Below are positions 25,173 through 34,087 of a stretch of 64,000 bases of DNA, in pieces; position 1 is the first letter of the stretch; each line of letters opens with the position of its first letter. The translations under genes and the position numbers were made by a program. A model generated the notes under the pieces. It was not told the origin of the DNA and searched no databases. It saw nothing but the letters and a program-made list of their open reading frames with translations. The DNA comes from Metabacillus litoralis (GTDB taxonomy: Bacteria; Bacillota; Bacilli; Bacillales; Bacillaceae), in the NCBI RefSeq assembly GCF_003667825.1, contig NZ_CP033043.1, forward strand, positions 4,844,501 to 4,908,500. Direction: 5' to 3'.

Positions 25173-26531
25173 TTATTTTTGATCATATAAAAACTGACAA
25201 TAGTTTATAACTGATTTAGCAGATGGACGAACTTTGCCTTTTTTGGGATCATCCTCTGATTTAGAGGGCTTTGTATTCACTTCGATGATCCAAGGGTGGC
25301 CATCATCGTCAAGTGCTAAATCAATGCCGAACTCTCCGAATTCTCCACCTGCTTGAATACATACAACATCAACAATTTCTAAAGAAAGCTCTGATAATAG
25401 CTTCTTTAAATGAAGACCTTCTTTTTCTCCAAATAATTCATTAAGCAAGCTTTTTATTTTAAAGATTTCTCCGCCTCTTGCTAAATTAGCAACAAATTGT
25501 TGATCTCCTGACACTCTGGCAACAGCTGAAGAAACCTTCCAATGATGCAGGTCTTTCTTATGACATAAAAACCGAAAATCTAATGTTCGATTTTGATATT
25601 GTTTTAATTTGATCGTTTCTTGCAGGAGAAAACCTTCTTTTTTTAAGCGAGGGTAAAGAGCGGTGAATAATTGATCAAAGCTATCATATTCTTTTTTGAT
25701 CTCACCGGAAAAAGTAGTAAAATCAAGAGAGTAGGAGCTGTCTTCATGTTCTATTACTCTAAAAATTCTTTTCCCCTGGCTTCCGTTAATTGGTTTAATG
25801 AAAAGATCCTTTTTCTCGTTAAGCATATCTTCTAAATTAGATTTAGACTCTAAGAGCATGCTTTCAGGTAAATAAGGAATAAGATGTTCACTTGCAGATA
25901 GAATTTGATGAATTTCCCATTTATTTAGAAAACGATCATTAAAATATGGTATTTTATTTTCAATAAAGTCAGTTGTGATATCTAAGAAATTTTTTGATTT
26001 TTCCAGTTTTCTAGAATGAATACGGTTATGAACAACATCAGGGTATGGCAATGTAGCTTTTACCCACTGATTGTCATGTAAATAGTAGCCACTCATTTTT
26101 TCCTTATTGTAAGTTGAAAACGAAAACACATAGAAAAAGCAGCCATTTTTTTCGGAAAACAAGGCAAGTTCTTTGCAAAAATCATGAATGGAGCCAAAAT
26201 GAACACCCTGATCCTTTTTCTTTATCTCTGTTATCAGGCCAATTACCGGCCCTAGCTTTAGTTGATTACGGTTTTTAAGTTCTCCTTGAAGAAATAAGGT
26301 TTTGTCAGGTAGATTGAGCGTTTCATACGTTTCCTTTGAAACGGACAAACTAAAGTTCTCCTCATCTATAAATACGATTGGACAGGACACAGTATGCATT
26401 CCGCAACTAATTTTCAGGGAATGAACGAATTTAGGGAGACCTAAATGAACACGGAGTCCTTCACTCATTTCACATATATTTGGTCTAAAAGTTGATGGTA
26501 ACTGTTTTATTTCAATCATACTTTGCATCAT
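25173..26531 (-). CDS. YheD-like ATP-grasp protein (first of four)
   Basis: 452 residues with the full YheD layout: an N-terminal beta module (~1-110, including LKLGPVIGLITEI) then ATP-grasp with DLFIKPINGSQGKRIFRV (near 250), LDFRFLCHKKD and FGEFGIDLALDDDGHPWIIE followed by VNTKPS (near 405-430). ATG 26531 follows AAGGGG. It is the promoter-proximal gene of the cassette and is divergent from yheB. Compared with YheD its glycine loop has KR in place of a Gly/Val, so it may differ in substrate. Paralogy with yheD is inferred from length and layout. Confidence 0.85.
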   Translation of the reverse strand: MMQSMIEIKQLPSTFRPNICEMSEGLRVHLGLPKFVHSLKISCGMHTVSCPIVFIDEENFSLSVSKETYETLNLPDKTLFLQGELKNRNQLKLGPVIGLITEIKKKDQGVHFGSIHDFCKELALFSEKNGCFFYVFSFSTYNKEKMSGYYLHDNQWVKATLPYPDVVHNRIHSRKLEKSKNFLDITTDFIENKIPYFNDRFLNKWEIHQILSASEHLIPYLPESMLLESKSNLEDMLNEKKDLFIKPINGSQGKRIFRVIEHEDSSYSLDFTTFSGEIKKEYDSFDQLFTALYPRLKKEGFLLQETIKLKQYQNRTLDFRFLCHKKDLHHWKVSSAVARVSGDQQFVANLARGGEIFKIKSLLNELFGEKEGLHLKKLLSELSLEIVDVVCIQAGGEFGEFGIDLALDDDGHPWIIEVNTKPSKSEDDPKKGKVRPSAKSVINYCQFLYDQK

Positions 26532-26647
26532 AGAAACCCCTTATTTGCTCGCCTAACAGACAAGCTCTATAATGTTCTTAGGCAGATGTTGATATAACAT
26601 CGTATGTTTTTGAAAAAAAAAGGTGATGTTGTGGAAGGTAGATGGTA

Positions 26648-27784
26648 ATGAAAGATGTAATTATGGCAGTGATAATGATTGTAATTGGTGCAGCCATTGG
26701 GGGAGTTACGAACTCATTGGCAATTAAAATGCTCTTTCGTCCTTATAAACCTCTCTATTTTTTAGGGAAAAGAGTTCCTTTTACACCGGGACTGATTCCG
26801 AAGCGGAGAGAGGAGCTTGCTGAACAGTTAGGAAAAATGGTTGTTCAGCATTTGTTAACAGCAGAAGGGATGAAACGCAAATTTTTACAATCACAATTTA
26901 GAGACCAGGTTATTACTTGGGGAGAAGCACAGATTAGAAAGCTTGTGATTTCTGAAAAAACTCCATCACAACTTATGAATTCATTAAATATTCATGAGCC
27001 TGAGAAAGTAGTAAATGATACCTTAAGAAATTTCCTTCATAGAAAATTCGAACAAGTGGTAAAGGAAAATTCGCAAAAGCCGTTAAATGAGGTTCTTTCT
27101 AAAAATGTTTTAGATGATGTTTATGTTGCTATTCCAAAGGTGACTCAATTTATTGTTGATAAAGGCATTTCATATTTTGAAAGCAAGGAAGGTAAGCAAA
27201 AGCTTGGTAAAATGATTGAAGATTTTCTTGCAACTAGAGGAATGCTAGGTAATATGATTGGAATGTTTTTAGGAAATGAAAGCCTGGTTGATAAGGTACA
27301 GCCAGAAGTGATTAAGTTTTTGAAAAACGACGAAACGAAAGTGTTAGTTACGACGTTAATTGGGCGCGAATGGAATTCTATTCAAGACATGACCTTTAAT
27401 GAGCTTGATCAAAAATGGGGTTTTGTTGAAAAAGGATCTCGCATTCTTGATACTGTTATCGATACATTGAAGGTTGATAAGCTTCTATCCAAGCCAATTT
27501 CCACTTACTTAAAACCAAATGAAGAGAAAATCATAAAAGAATGGCTTCCAATGGTAGTTGATGTTTCAACTAAATACCTTATTTCTCATTTAGATGAAAT
27601 TTTAAAACAGCTGAAGCTTGAAGATGTTGTACGGGAACAAGTAGAGTCTTTCGCAGTAGAAAGACTAGAGGACATTATTCTTTCAATATCAAGGAAAGAA
27701 TTTAAAATGATTACCTATCTTGGAGCGCTACTTGGAGGGATCATTGGGGGATTACAAGCGATAATTGTCATGCTCATTCAATAA
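26648..27784 (+). CDS. yheB: YheB, DUF445 family membrane protein
   Basis: 378 residues. The N-terminal segment ([19 protein letters not shown]) leads into [15 protein letters not shown] and the DUF445 signature [21 protein letters not shown] long soluble helical middle follows, and a C-terminal membrane segment ([20 protein letters not shown]) closes the protein. DUF445 proteins are anchored at both ends; the function is unknown and YheB is linked to sporulation by neighbourhood only. ATG 26648 has GGAAGG at 9 nt; an ATG two codons earlier has only 3 nt. Confidence 0.9.
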   Translation: MKDVIMAVIMIVIGAAIGGVTNSLAIKMLFRPYKPLYFLGKRVPFTPGLIPKRREELAEQLGKMVVQHLLTAEGMKRKFLQSQFRDQVITWGEAQIRKLVISEKTPSQLMNSLNIHEPEKVVNDTLRNFLHRKFEQVVKENSQKPLNEVLSKNVLDDVYVAIPKVTQFIVDKGISYFESKEGKQKLGKMIEDFLATRGMLGNMIGMFLGNESLVDKVQPEVIKFLKNDETKVLVTTLIGREWNSIQDMTFNELDQKWGFVEKGSRILDTVIDTLKVDKLLSKPISTYLKPNEEKIIKEWLPMVVDVSTKYLISHLDEILKQLKLEDVVREQVESFAVERLEDIILSISRKEFKMITYLGALLGGIIGGLQAIIVMLIQ

Positions 27785-27874
27785 AATAGCTGGTTTTCTA
27801 TGCAGAGATGAAAATAGTTTGTTATAGTGGAGAAAGAGCCTACATAGGTTAATACTAGAAAGGAGGCTCATCAT

Positions 27875-28222
27875 ATGCCTGAAAACTTATATGATGTTGC
27901 ATACAATTTAGAAAAAGCTCTACGTGAAAGTGATGATTTCAAAGCGTTAAAAAATCTTTACGATGAAGTGAACGCAGATGAATCAGCAAGTAAGATGTTC
28001 GAAAACTTCCGTAACATCCAACTAAATCTTCAACAAAAGCAAATGTCTGGACAAGAAATTACACAAGAAGAAATTGAACAGGCACAAAAATCTGTTCAAC
28101 TTGTTCAACAACACGAAAAAATTGCCCAACTTATGGCGGCAGAGCAACGCTTAAGTATGGTTGTTACAGAACTAAATAAAATTATTATGAAACCACTTGA
28201 GGAAATGTACGGAAGCTTATAA
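27875..28222 (+). CDS. yheA: YheA, YlbF/YmcA family protein
   Basis: 115 residues, almost all helical, with YNLEKALRESDDFKALKNLY at the start and MFENFRNIQLNLQQKQMSGQ in the middle. It matches UPF0342 YheA in length and sequence. Relatives YlbF and YmcA form a complex that acts on RNA decay and Spo0A phosphorylation. YheA itself has no defined role. ATG follows AAAGGAGGCTCATC. It stands 90 bp downstream of yheB and ends in a strong terminator. Confidence 0.93.
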   Translation: MPENLYDVAYNLEKALRESDDFKALKNLYDEVNADESASKMFENFRNIQLNLQQKQMSGQEITQEEIEQAQKSVQLVQQHEKIAQLMAAEQRLSMVVTELNKIIMKPLEEMYGSL

Positions 28223-28250
28223 GACATACATAAATATGTACTAGCTCTTT

Positions 28251-28281
28251 AGCAGAATGGGAAAACCATTCTGCTTTTTTA
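28251..28281 (+). terminator. Rho-independent terminator of yheA
   Basis: Perfect 10-bp stem AGCAGAATGG / CCATTCTGCT, GAAAA loop, then TTTTT. Confidence 0.9.
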
Positions 28282-28414
28282 TGTTTAGGTATGATTGAAA
28301 AAAACATACAAATTCCAAACATTTCATCACAACACCACCACTCTTGTTCTATTTTTCGAAAGAAGGACATAACCTCATAATAGGTTTTAGACATCTGTAG
28401 AAGGGGGACTCGCT

Positions 28415-29287
28415 GTGACTTTTTACCGATTACTTGCATTGAATATCGATGGAACTTTGCTTCGTTCAAATGGTCGTCTCCAAGCGTCAACGAAGGAAGC
28501 AATTGATTTTGTGAAAGAAAAAGAGGTCTACGTGACGCTTGTAACAAATAGGCATTTTCAATCTGCCAAAAAGCTTGCTAAAGCATTAAAACTAGATTCA
28601 TTTTTAGTCACACATGGTGGAGCATTTATTTCCGAAAATCTAGATGAGCCTTTTTATGAGAAGCGACTATCTGAAGATTTAACGTTTAATCTTGTTCAAG
28701 TGTTGGAGAATTTTAATTGCAATATCCGTCTTACACATGAACGCTTTTCAATTGGAAATCGAAAAAAAATTGCTTCAAATTTACTTAGTAAGTCAATCCT
28801 TAATACATCAGATTCAATGTTTTATCCGGTTCAATTTGTGGATTCATTAGGAGACACACTTAGAGATGAGCCGGTTTCTGCCACGAAAATCGATGTTCAT
28901 TTCAAATATGATGAAGAAAAAGAAGAGGCGGAAAAATTAATTCAAGAGGCTTTTGATGAAGTTGATCTAAAAACCAGCAGTAAATCTAAGAGTTTTGAGA
29001 TTGTTAGAAAAGGGGTTTCAAAGGAAAACGGCTTGCGTGCCCTTGCTAGCCATTTGAAGATACCATTGCATGAAACGGTGGCTATTGGTGATTCAGACGA
29101 TGATATTGAAATGATTAAGTCTGCAGGCTTGGGGGTAGCAATGTGGAATGCACCATTTGAAGTGAAGCATGCAGCTGACTGGGTAACACGTTCAAATAAT
29201 CAGCAAGGCGTTGCCTATATGGTAAAAGAGCATTTTCGCAAGCAGCAAAGACAAGATTTTTTACGAAAAATTAAAATTGATAAATAA
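28415..29287 (+). CDS. yhaX: YhaX, HAD-superfamily (Cof-like) protein with Asn in place of the nucleophile
   Basis: 290 residues from a GTG start preceded by AAGGGGGA. The Cof-type layout is clear: motif I region LALNIDGTLL, motif II VTLVTNRH, SKENGLRALASHL with the motif III Lys, and motif IV VAIGDSDDDIEMI (near 225-240). In motif I the first Asp of DxDGT, the phosphoryl acceptor, is Asn. The usual phosphatase reaction should therefore be impaired, as I recall for YhaX homologues generally. B. subtilis yhaX is a sporulation gene under SigE. A role as a phosphosugar- or flavin-binding non-catalytic protein is possible. Confidence 0.88.
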   Translation: MTFYRLLALNIDGTLLRSNGRLQASTKEAIDFVKEKEVYVTLVTNRHFQSAKKLAKALKLDSFLVTHGGAFISENLDEPFYEKRLSEDLTFNLVQVLENFNCNIRLTHERFSIGNRKKIASNLLSKSILNTSDSMFYPVQFVDSLGDTLRDEPVSATKIDVHFKYDEEKEEAEKLIQEAFDEVDLKTSSKSKSFEIVRKGVSKENGLRALASHLKIPLHETVAIGDSDDDIEMIKSAGLGVAMWNAPFEVKHAADWVTRSNNQQGVAYMVKEHFRKQQRQDFLRKIKIDK

Positions 29288-29321
29288 CAAAAAGGGAGAG
29301 AGTGGACTCTCCCTTTTTGTT
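29286..29321. terminator. Bidirectional terminator between yhaX and the convergent gene
   Basis: AACAAAAAGGGAGAG / CTCTCCCTTTTTGTT stem with a 6-nt loop; T runs on both strands. Confidence 0.85.
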
Positions 29322-29323
29322 AT

Positions 29324-29878
29324 TTAAGATTGGTTTCTTTTAATAGCAGGGTATTCTGTTAACTTTCCCTCATAAACAAGCTGCAACTTATCACTTTTAC
29401 GGAAATCATCAGGAGTAATTAAAGCAGGGAGTTTATCCCATAATTTGATTCCAGAGCGTTGAAGAATTTCAGCCACAAACTGTGAGCAAAAATAGGAGTT
29501 ACTAAATTCAACTGGTTCATTAAGGGATACCCCTAAAACACCGAATAGATTATATAGAAACTTTTTTTGATTTTTGATAAAAACATTTAAAACACGTCTC
29601 ATCTTTTCTACATCACGATTTGATACTTCAAGCTTATATATGACACAGGTTGTGTCAGGGTACTTACTGTAAGTTCCTGTGTAAACATCTTCTTTTACAA
29701 AACCACCGTTAATTGGATTACTGGGGTTTTTCCTACCAAAGCTGTACATTTCATTTAAAGTTGGATCAAAGGCAATGGAGGCATGATTATATGGAGCCTT
29801 TGTATATTTTTTAATAGACTTTGTAAACAATGTCCCAGTATCAGTGAGCAAAATATAAACATATGTTTTGGCTGTCAT
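29324..29878 (-). CDS. Permuted papain-like (NlpC/P60 superfamily) protein
   Basis: 184 residues from ATG 29878 (GAGGGAAGT upstream); an upstream extension overlaps the divergent gene and is rejected. The His of YNHASIAFD (near 33) comes before the Cys of NSYFCSQFVAEIL (near 135), the circularly permuted order of the YiiX/YycO-like amidases and cysteine peptidases. A DxxYS segment and ITPDDF near the end also fit the family. No signal peptide is visible, so it is probably cytosolic or spore-localised. Substrate unknown. Confidence 0.75.
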   Translation of the reverse strand: MTAKTYVYILLTDTGTLFTKSIKKYTKAPYNHASIAFDPTLNEMYSFGRKNPSNPINGGFVKEDVYTGTYSKYPDTTCVIYKLEVSNRDVEKMRRVLNVFIKNQKKFLYNLFGVLGVSLNEPVEFSNSYFCSQFVAEILQRSGIKLWDKLPALITPDDFRKSDKLQLVYEGKLTEYPAIKRNQS

Positions 29879-29957
29879 ATTACTTCCCTCTTTTATATCT
29901 TCCTGAAATACTCTATCCTTAATTATACAATATTTCATTTTTTTGGTGGGTGAAAAC

Positions 29958-30872
29958 TTGATTACAACACTTTGGACCTTATCGATCTTTTTAATTGTAT
30001 TAAGTAGTGTGAGCATAGTTTTTATATTCATGAGCAAAAGGGAGCCCGAGAAGGATTTTACCGCTATATTTTTAAGAGTAAAAACTTGGTGGGGAATGTT
30101 TGCCGTATTTTGTATGGCTACTTTATTTAATCCAGTTGTTTCGTTGTTGTCACTAATGATTTTATGTTTTTTTGCTCTGAAAGAGTATTTTTCTATGATG
30201 AAAACGAGAAAAGCTGATCGGCGCTTATTTCTTTGGTCGTATTTAGCAATTCCTGTACAGTTTTATTGGATTTATATCGGATGGTATGGAATGTTTATCG
30301 TGTTCATTCCTGTCTATGTTTTCTTGTTTTTACCTCTACCAAGGCTTCTAGGTAAAGGTACAAGTGGTTTTTTGCGTTCAGTAAGCTCAACACAGTGGGG
30401 ACTAATGTTAATGGTGTTTGGGTTAAGTCATTTAGCTTATTATCAATTTGCAACACCAGAACATGGAGCAAATTTAGTTCTTTTTCTCGTTGTATTAACA
30501 CAAGTGAATGATGTTGTTCATTATTTGATTTCGATTTATATAGGGAAAAGAAAGGTAGTACCCTCAGCGAATCCTACCATTACATGGGAAGGGTATATAG
30601 GTGCAACCATTGTTACAACTACAATTGCATACTTTATTTATCCTTATTTAACACCACTCGACTTAAAATTTGGTATCATATCAGGTATATTGATTAGCTT
30701 AAGTGGATTTTTTGGAAGTTTGACCATTTCAGTTTTAAAGCGTGATTTGCTTATAGGGGACCGTGAAAAACTAAAGAACGTACAAAAAAGCTATTTAACA
30801 CGTGTTGATAGTTTAACCTATACCTCACCTGTGTTTTTCCATGTTATCCGTTATTTTTATGAGTTTATGTAA
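29958..30872 (+). CDS. CdsA-like phosphatidate cytidylyltransferase family protein
   Basis: About 304 residues with eight hydrophobic segments. The C-terminal part carries the CTP-transferase signature in diverged form: SVLKRDLLIGDREKLKNVQK, then SYLTRVDSLTYTSPVFFHV, compared with KRxxxxKD...GGxxDRxDSLxxxxP in CdsA. CdsA makes CDP-diacylglycerol for phospholipid synthesis; this is probably a secondary paralogue, since the essential cdsA is normally beside uppS. The start is uncertain: TTG 29958 has GGTGGG 6-8 nt upstream, while GTG and TTG codons further up lie within that site. Confidence 0.8.
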   Translation: MITTLWTLSIFLIVLSSVSIVFIFMSKREPEKDFTAIFLRVKTWWGMFAVFCMATLFNPVVSLLSLMILCFFALKEYFSMMKTRKADRRLFLWSYLAIPVQFYWIYIGWYGMFIVFIPVYVFLFLPLPRLLGKGTSGFLRSVSSTQWGLMLMVFGLSHLAYYQFATPEHGANLVLFLVVLTQVNDVVHYLISIYIGKRKVVPSANPTITWEGYIGATIVTTTIAYFIYPYLTPLDLKFGIISGILISLSGFFGSLTISVLKRDLLIGDREKLKNVQKSYLTRVDSLTYTSPVFFHVIRYFYEFM

Positions 30873-30877
30873 ACAAA

Positions 30878-30904
30878 GGGGCTGTCTAGATGGACAGTCC
30901 CATT
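30878..30904 (+). terminator. Probable terminator of the CdsA-like gene
   Basis: GGGCTGTC / GACAGTCCC stem with a one-base bulge, followed by ATTTTAATTT. Confidence 0.65.
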
Positions 30905-30920
30905 TTAATTTGTTTAGAAC

Positions 30921-31235
30921 CTACTCCTTATATCGTAAGTAGTGGTAATTCTCCGTCGGAATTCGTTCTATTACATTTCCTTGCTCGTCCTTATACACCT
31001 CATACTCTTGATATACTTCAACAGCATATCCATCCTCTTCTTTCAAATCGACTAGTCTGTTTTCAAACTCAGGTAAAGCAGCAGACTCTTCTGTTTCTGT
31101 TGTAGCAGTTTCAGCATCATCAGCTGGTACTGGAATACTGACTATGGCTTGTTCCTTCTCAAAAAATTGTGGAGAATCTAGATAACCTATCATAGCAACT
31201 ACTGCAACAATGATAACTGGAGCAATTTTTTTCAA
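30921..31235 (-). CDS. Small secreted or membrane-anchored acidic protein, unknown
   Basis: 104 residues. KK plus a hydrophobic segment (IAPVIIVAVVAMIGYL, 4-19) forms a signal peptide or anchor without an obvious cleavage site or lipobox. A Thr/Glu-rich acidic linker (ADDAETATTETEE) is followed by a tyrosine-rich C-terminal part (VEVYQEYEVYKDEQGN, YHYLRYKE). The ribosome site AGGAGGCAACCGCAG precedes ATG. No known family recognised. It probably faces the outside of the membrane. Confidence 0.65.
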   Translation of the reverse strand: MKKIAPVIIVAVVAMIGYLDSPQFFEKEQAIVSIPVPADDAETATTETEESAALPEFENRLVDLKEEDGYAVEVYQEYEVYKDEQGNVIERIPTENYHYLRYKE

Positions 31236-31437
31236 CTGCGGTTGCCTCCTATTTTTGTAATCTTACTATTATTCTATGACTTTACTGGTGGATATTATTA
31301 TTAATATTTATTACTTTTACGATTATCGCTTGTGACTGTATATAAGTAATTGTTACTATAACAAGTGGAAGGAATTTGTTAACTTATATTAAATAGCAAG
31401 TCGATATAATAAAAACGTTTAAATGAAGGGGCAGAAT

Positions 31438-31902
31438 ATGAACAAAGAATATGTAGAGAAACTAGAAACAAAAGTTAAAGAATATGAAGAAGCCATATTA
31501 GATATGTCAGCACCAATTATTCCATCGATTGTTCCAGATACAATCTTAGTACCAATTACGGGAATTCTCCTTGAAGAAAGATTTGAAAAAATTCGAATTA
31601 AGATTTTATCGTATATCCAAACACATGATATTGAGACGGCTATTATTGATATGACAGATATTACATTAGATAAAATTGAACAAATTGGTATGCGAGAATT
31701 AGGAAACGAAATACATCAATTAACAGATGCAATCTTTTTAATGGGGGTGGAGCCTTATTATGTTGGTCTTTCTCCACAGCTTATTAAAGAGATTGTTTCA
31801 ACGGGAGTGCAAATAAAAGCAGAGTCTTTTTCTACATTTCAATCAGCATTAAAACATTTAATGAAAAAGAAAGGTATTGTCCTACAAAAGGCTTCTGTAT
31901 AA
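31438..31902 (+). CDS. STAS-domain protein, RsbR/stressosome-like
   Basis: 154 residues from ATG 31438 (GAAGGGGC upstream). A short N-terminal coiled coil (YVEKLETKVKEYEEAILDMS) leads into a full STAS domain, IIPSIVPDTILVPITGILLEERFEKI through FSTFQSALKHL. The segment IIDMTDITLDKIEQIG places a Thr at the position phosphorylated in RsbR and RsbS. It lacks an N-terminal globin-like sensor, so it is a scaffold or antagonist-type STAS protein. It resembles the partial STAS gene at the left edge of the window in layout (LSAP/MSAP motif before the first strand). Confidence 0.85.
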   Translation: MNKEYVEKLETKVKEYEEAILDMSAPIIPSIVPDTILVPITGILLEERFEKIRIKILSYIQTHDIETAIIDMTDITLDKIEQIGMRELGNEIHQLTDAIFLMGVEPYYVGLSPQLIKEIVSTGVQIKAESFSTFQSALKHLMKKKGIVLQKASV

Positions 31903-31909
31903 AGATAAC

Positions 31910-31962
31910 ATTGACCGAGACACTTGTTTTTTGTACTATCAGAAAGATACGGTCAATTTTTT
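31910..31962 (+). terminator. Probable terminator of the STAS gene
   Basis: ATTGACCG / CGGTCAAT stem with a long (32-nt) loop followed by TTTTTT. Confidence 0.6.
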
Positions 31963-32069
31963 ATGAATGATAGTAGAAAAAATAAGGCTTTCGACATGAG
32001 GACTTGGGGATAAGCAAGTTTTTCTAATAAACTAAAAAGAAGTCTTGAAAAAAATAGGGTGATAATGAA

Positions 32070-33566
32070 ATGAAAATTTATATAAAAGGTATACAAGATG
32101 AGCGATTCCATCGCCCACTTACATTGATTGGTAATTTATTTTTTGAGGAAACAGAGCTCTGCTTTATAGAAGATGATCATACTCTAGAAGCGGAGTTTTT
32201 TATTCAAGAAGATGATGAACGTGTTTCAATTAAAGGATATTTACTATCAGAGGATGGCAAGCGATATGAGGCAAACAAGGAAAAGCAAATTCCTGTTAAT
32301 GTAGAAGGGAAAGAACGCTTAAGACTAGTGAAAAACACTCTTTCATTTGTTTATTTAACCCTCCTACAGGATTACACAGGTATGATTCAAAAGTGGGGAA
32401 TTTTAACTGGAATACGTCCTACAAAGCTTTATCATAAAAAGCGGCAGGAAGGAATGTCATCAGAAAACATCCATAAAATGTTTAAAGAGGAATATTTGCT
32501 GTCCGACGAAAAAATTCATCTTATGCAGCAGATCGTTGAAAGACAGCTAGAAGTCATTCCTGATTTAGATTCCCTGTCTAATGAGGTTAGTATCTATGTT
32601 GGAATTCCTTTTTGTCCAACAAAGTGTGCTTACTGTACGTTTCCAGCGTATGCAATCAATGGTAGACAAGGGTCAGTTACTTCTTTCCTAGGTGGCCTTC
32701 ATTATGAAATGAGAGAAATCGGTCGTTGGTTAAAGGAAAAGAACATCAAAATTACAACTGTTTATTATGGTGGCGGAACACCGACAAGTATTACAGCAGA
32801 AGAGATGGATATGTTGTATGAAGAAATGGCTGAATCGTTCCCACATTTAGAAAATATTAGAGAAATTACAGTAGAAGCAGGCAGACCGGACACGATAACA
32901 AAGGAAAAGCTTGAGATTTTAAATAAGTGGAAAATCGATCGCATTAGTATTAATCCTCAATCTTATACACAGGCAACATTAAAGGCAATTGGACGCCACC
33001 ATACTGTTGAAGAAACAATAGAGAAGTTTCATTTAGCTAGAAGTATGGGGATGAATAATATTAATATGGATTTAATTATCGGCTTACCAGGTGAAGGTGT
33101 TGACGAATTTGATTATTCTCTTGCAGAATCAGCAAAGTTGATGCCGGAGTCATTAACGGTTCACACACTTTCTTTTAAGCGTGCATCAGAAATGACGCAA
33201 AACAAACATAAGTATAAAGTGGCAAGCCGTGAAGAAATTACAACAATGATGGATCATGCAGTCTCTTGGACAAAGGATCATGGATATACTCCATATTATT
33301 TATACCGTCAAAAAAACATCCTCGGAAATTTAGAGAATGTTGGTTATGCCTTAAAAGGGCAGGATAGTCTATATAACATTATGATTATGGAAGAACAGCA
33401 AACGATTATTGGTATTGGGTGCGGGGCTGCAAGTAAGTTTGTTCATCCTGTGACAAGAAAAATTACTCACTTCGCCAACCCAAAGGATCCAAAATCCTAT
33501 AATGATGGTTTTGAACATTATACAAATGAAAAAATAGCTATTTTAGAAGAGTTGTTTTCAAAATAA
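32070..33566 (+). CDS. hemZ: Oxygen-independent coproporphyrinogen III oxidase-like protein HemZ
   Basis: 498 residues. An N-terminal ~165-residue domain specific to HemZ precedes the radical-SAM core, whose iron-sulfur cysteines are in VGIPFCPTKCAYCTFP (CxxxCxxC, near 172-187). YYGGGTPTSITAEEMD binds SAM, and later motifs are INPQSYTQATLKAIGRHH and MDLIIGLPGE. HemZ is the second HemN-like protein of Bacillus and acts in anaerobic haem synthesis. ATG follows AATAGGGTGAT. The gene ends 2 bp before a repetitive MITE-like element. Confidence 0.92.
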   Translation: MKIYIKGIQDERFHRPLTLIGNLFFEETELCFIEDDHTLEAEFFIQEDDERVSIKGYLLSEDGKRYEANKEKQIPVNVEGKERLRLVKNTLSFVYLTLLQDYTGMIQKWGILTGIRPTKLYHKKRQEGMSSENIHKMFKEEYLLSDEKIHLMQQIVERQLEVIPDLDSLSNEVSIYVGIPFCPTKCAYCTFPAYAINGRQGSVTSFLGGLHYEMREIGRWLKEKNIKITTVYYGGGTPTSITAEEMDMLYEEMAESFPHLENIREITVEAGRPDTITKEKLEILNKWKIDRISINPQSYTQATLKAIGRHHTVEETIEKFHLARSMGMNNINMDLIIGLPGEGVDEFDYSLAESAKLMPESLTVHTLSFKRASEMTQNKHKYKVASREEITTMMDHAVSWTKDHGYTPYYLYRQKNILGNLENVGYALKGQDSLYNIMIMEEQQTIIGIGCGAASKFVHPVTRKITHFANPKDPKSYNDGFEHYTNEKIAILEELFSK

Positions 33567-33567
33567 A

Positions 33568-33981
33568 GAACAGGTTCGGTTCCCAAATACAAATACTAAA
33601 TTAGTACATCAATTAGCAGTCCTATTTGTAACAGAATAAGACTGCTTCTTTTTTGTTGATCTGGGGGCTAATTAAATGGACGGTTAACTTAAATAAGCGG
33701 ATTTTTTCCGGTTAGACTGAAGAATGGAACTCGTTTTGGGGATATAAGTGGATTTTTTCCGGTTAAGCAAAGTAAAATGGTCCATTTTCATCTTTTTTGA
33801 TTAAATAGGCGGAATGTTTCCGTCTATTTAATCTATTTTATGTGATAATTCCTCATTTAGAGGAATTTTTCCCCTTATTTTAGTAGCTTATTTACTTGCC
33901 AAACTGCTTTTTCATCCTAGTGAGGATTACTATATGAAAGCAAGTAAATTTGTATGTTGTACTTCAAAACAGAACCCTTTA
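33568..33981 (+). mobile_element. Non-coding MITE-like element, copy 1
   Basis: This 414-bp stretch matches, in inverted orientation, most of the element at 54620-55312. Shared landmarks in order are AACAGGTTCGGTT at the left end, ACTAAATTAG, AGCAGTCC...GACTGCTT hairpin, TAATTAAATGGA, two AAGCGG/TGGATTTTTTCCGGTTA segments, AAAATGGTCCATTTT, the long hairpin GATTAAATAGGCGGAA / TTCCGTCTATTTAATC, TTTACTTG and GTACTTCAAAACAGAACC at the right end. It lacks ~210 bp present in copy 2. No target duplication is visible here. It contains no gene. Its first hairpin with TTCTTTTTT may serve as the hemZ terminator. Confidence 0.75.
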
Positions 33982-34087
33982 TTTGTATATGCCCTGTTGT
34001 ATCAAGATACTTAATTTGCTAACAAGCAGGATATCAACCAGCTTTCTTGAATTAATATATTGAAATACATTTTAGGGGTGGATGAGA

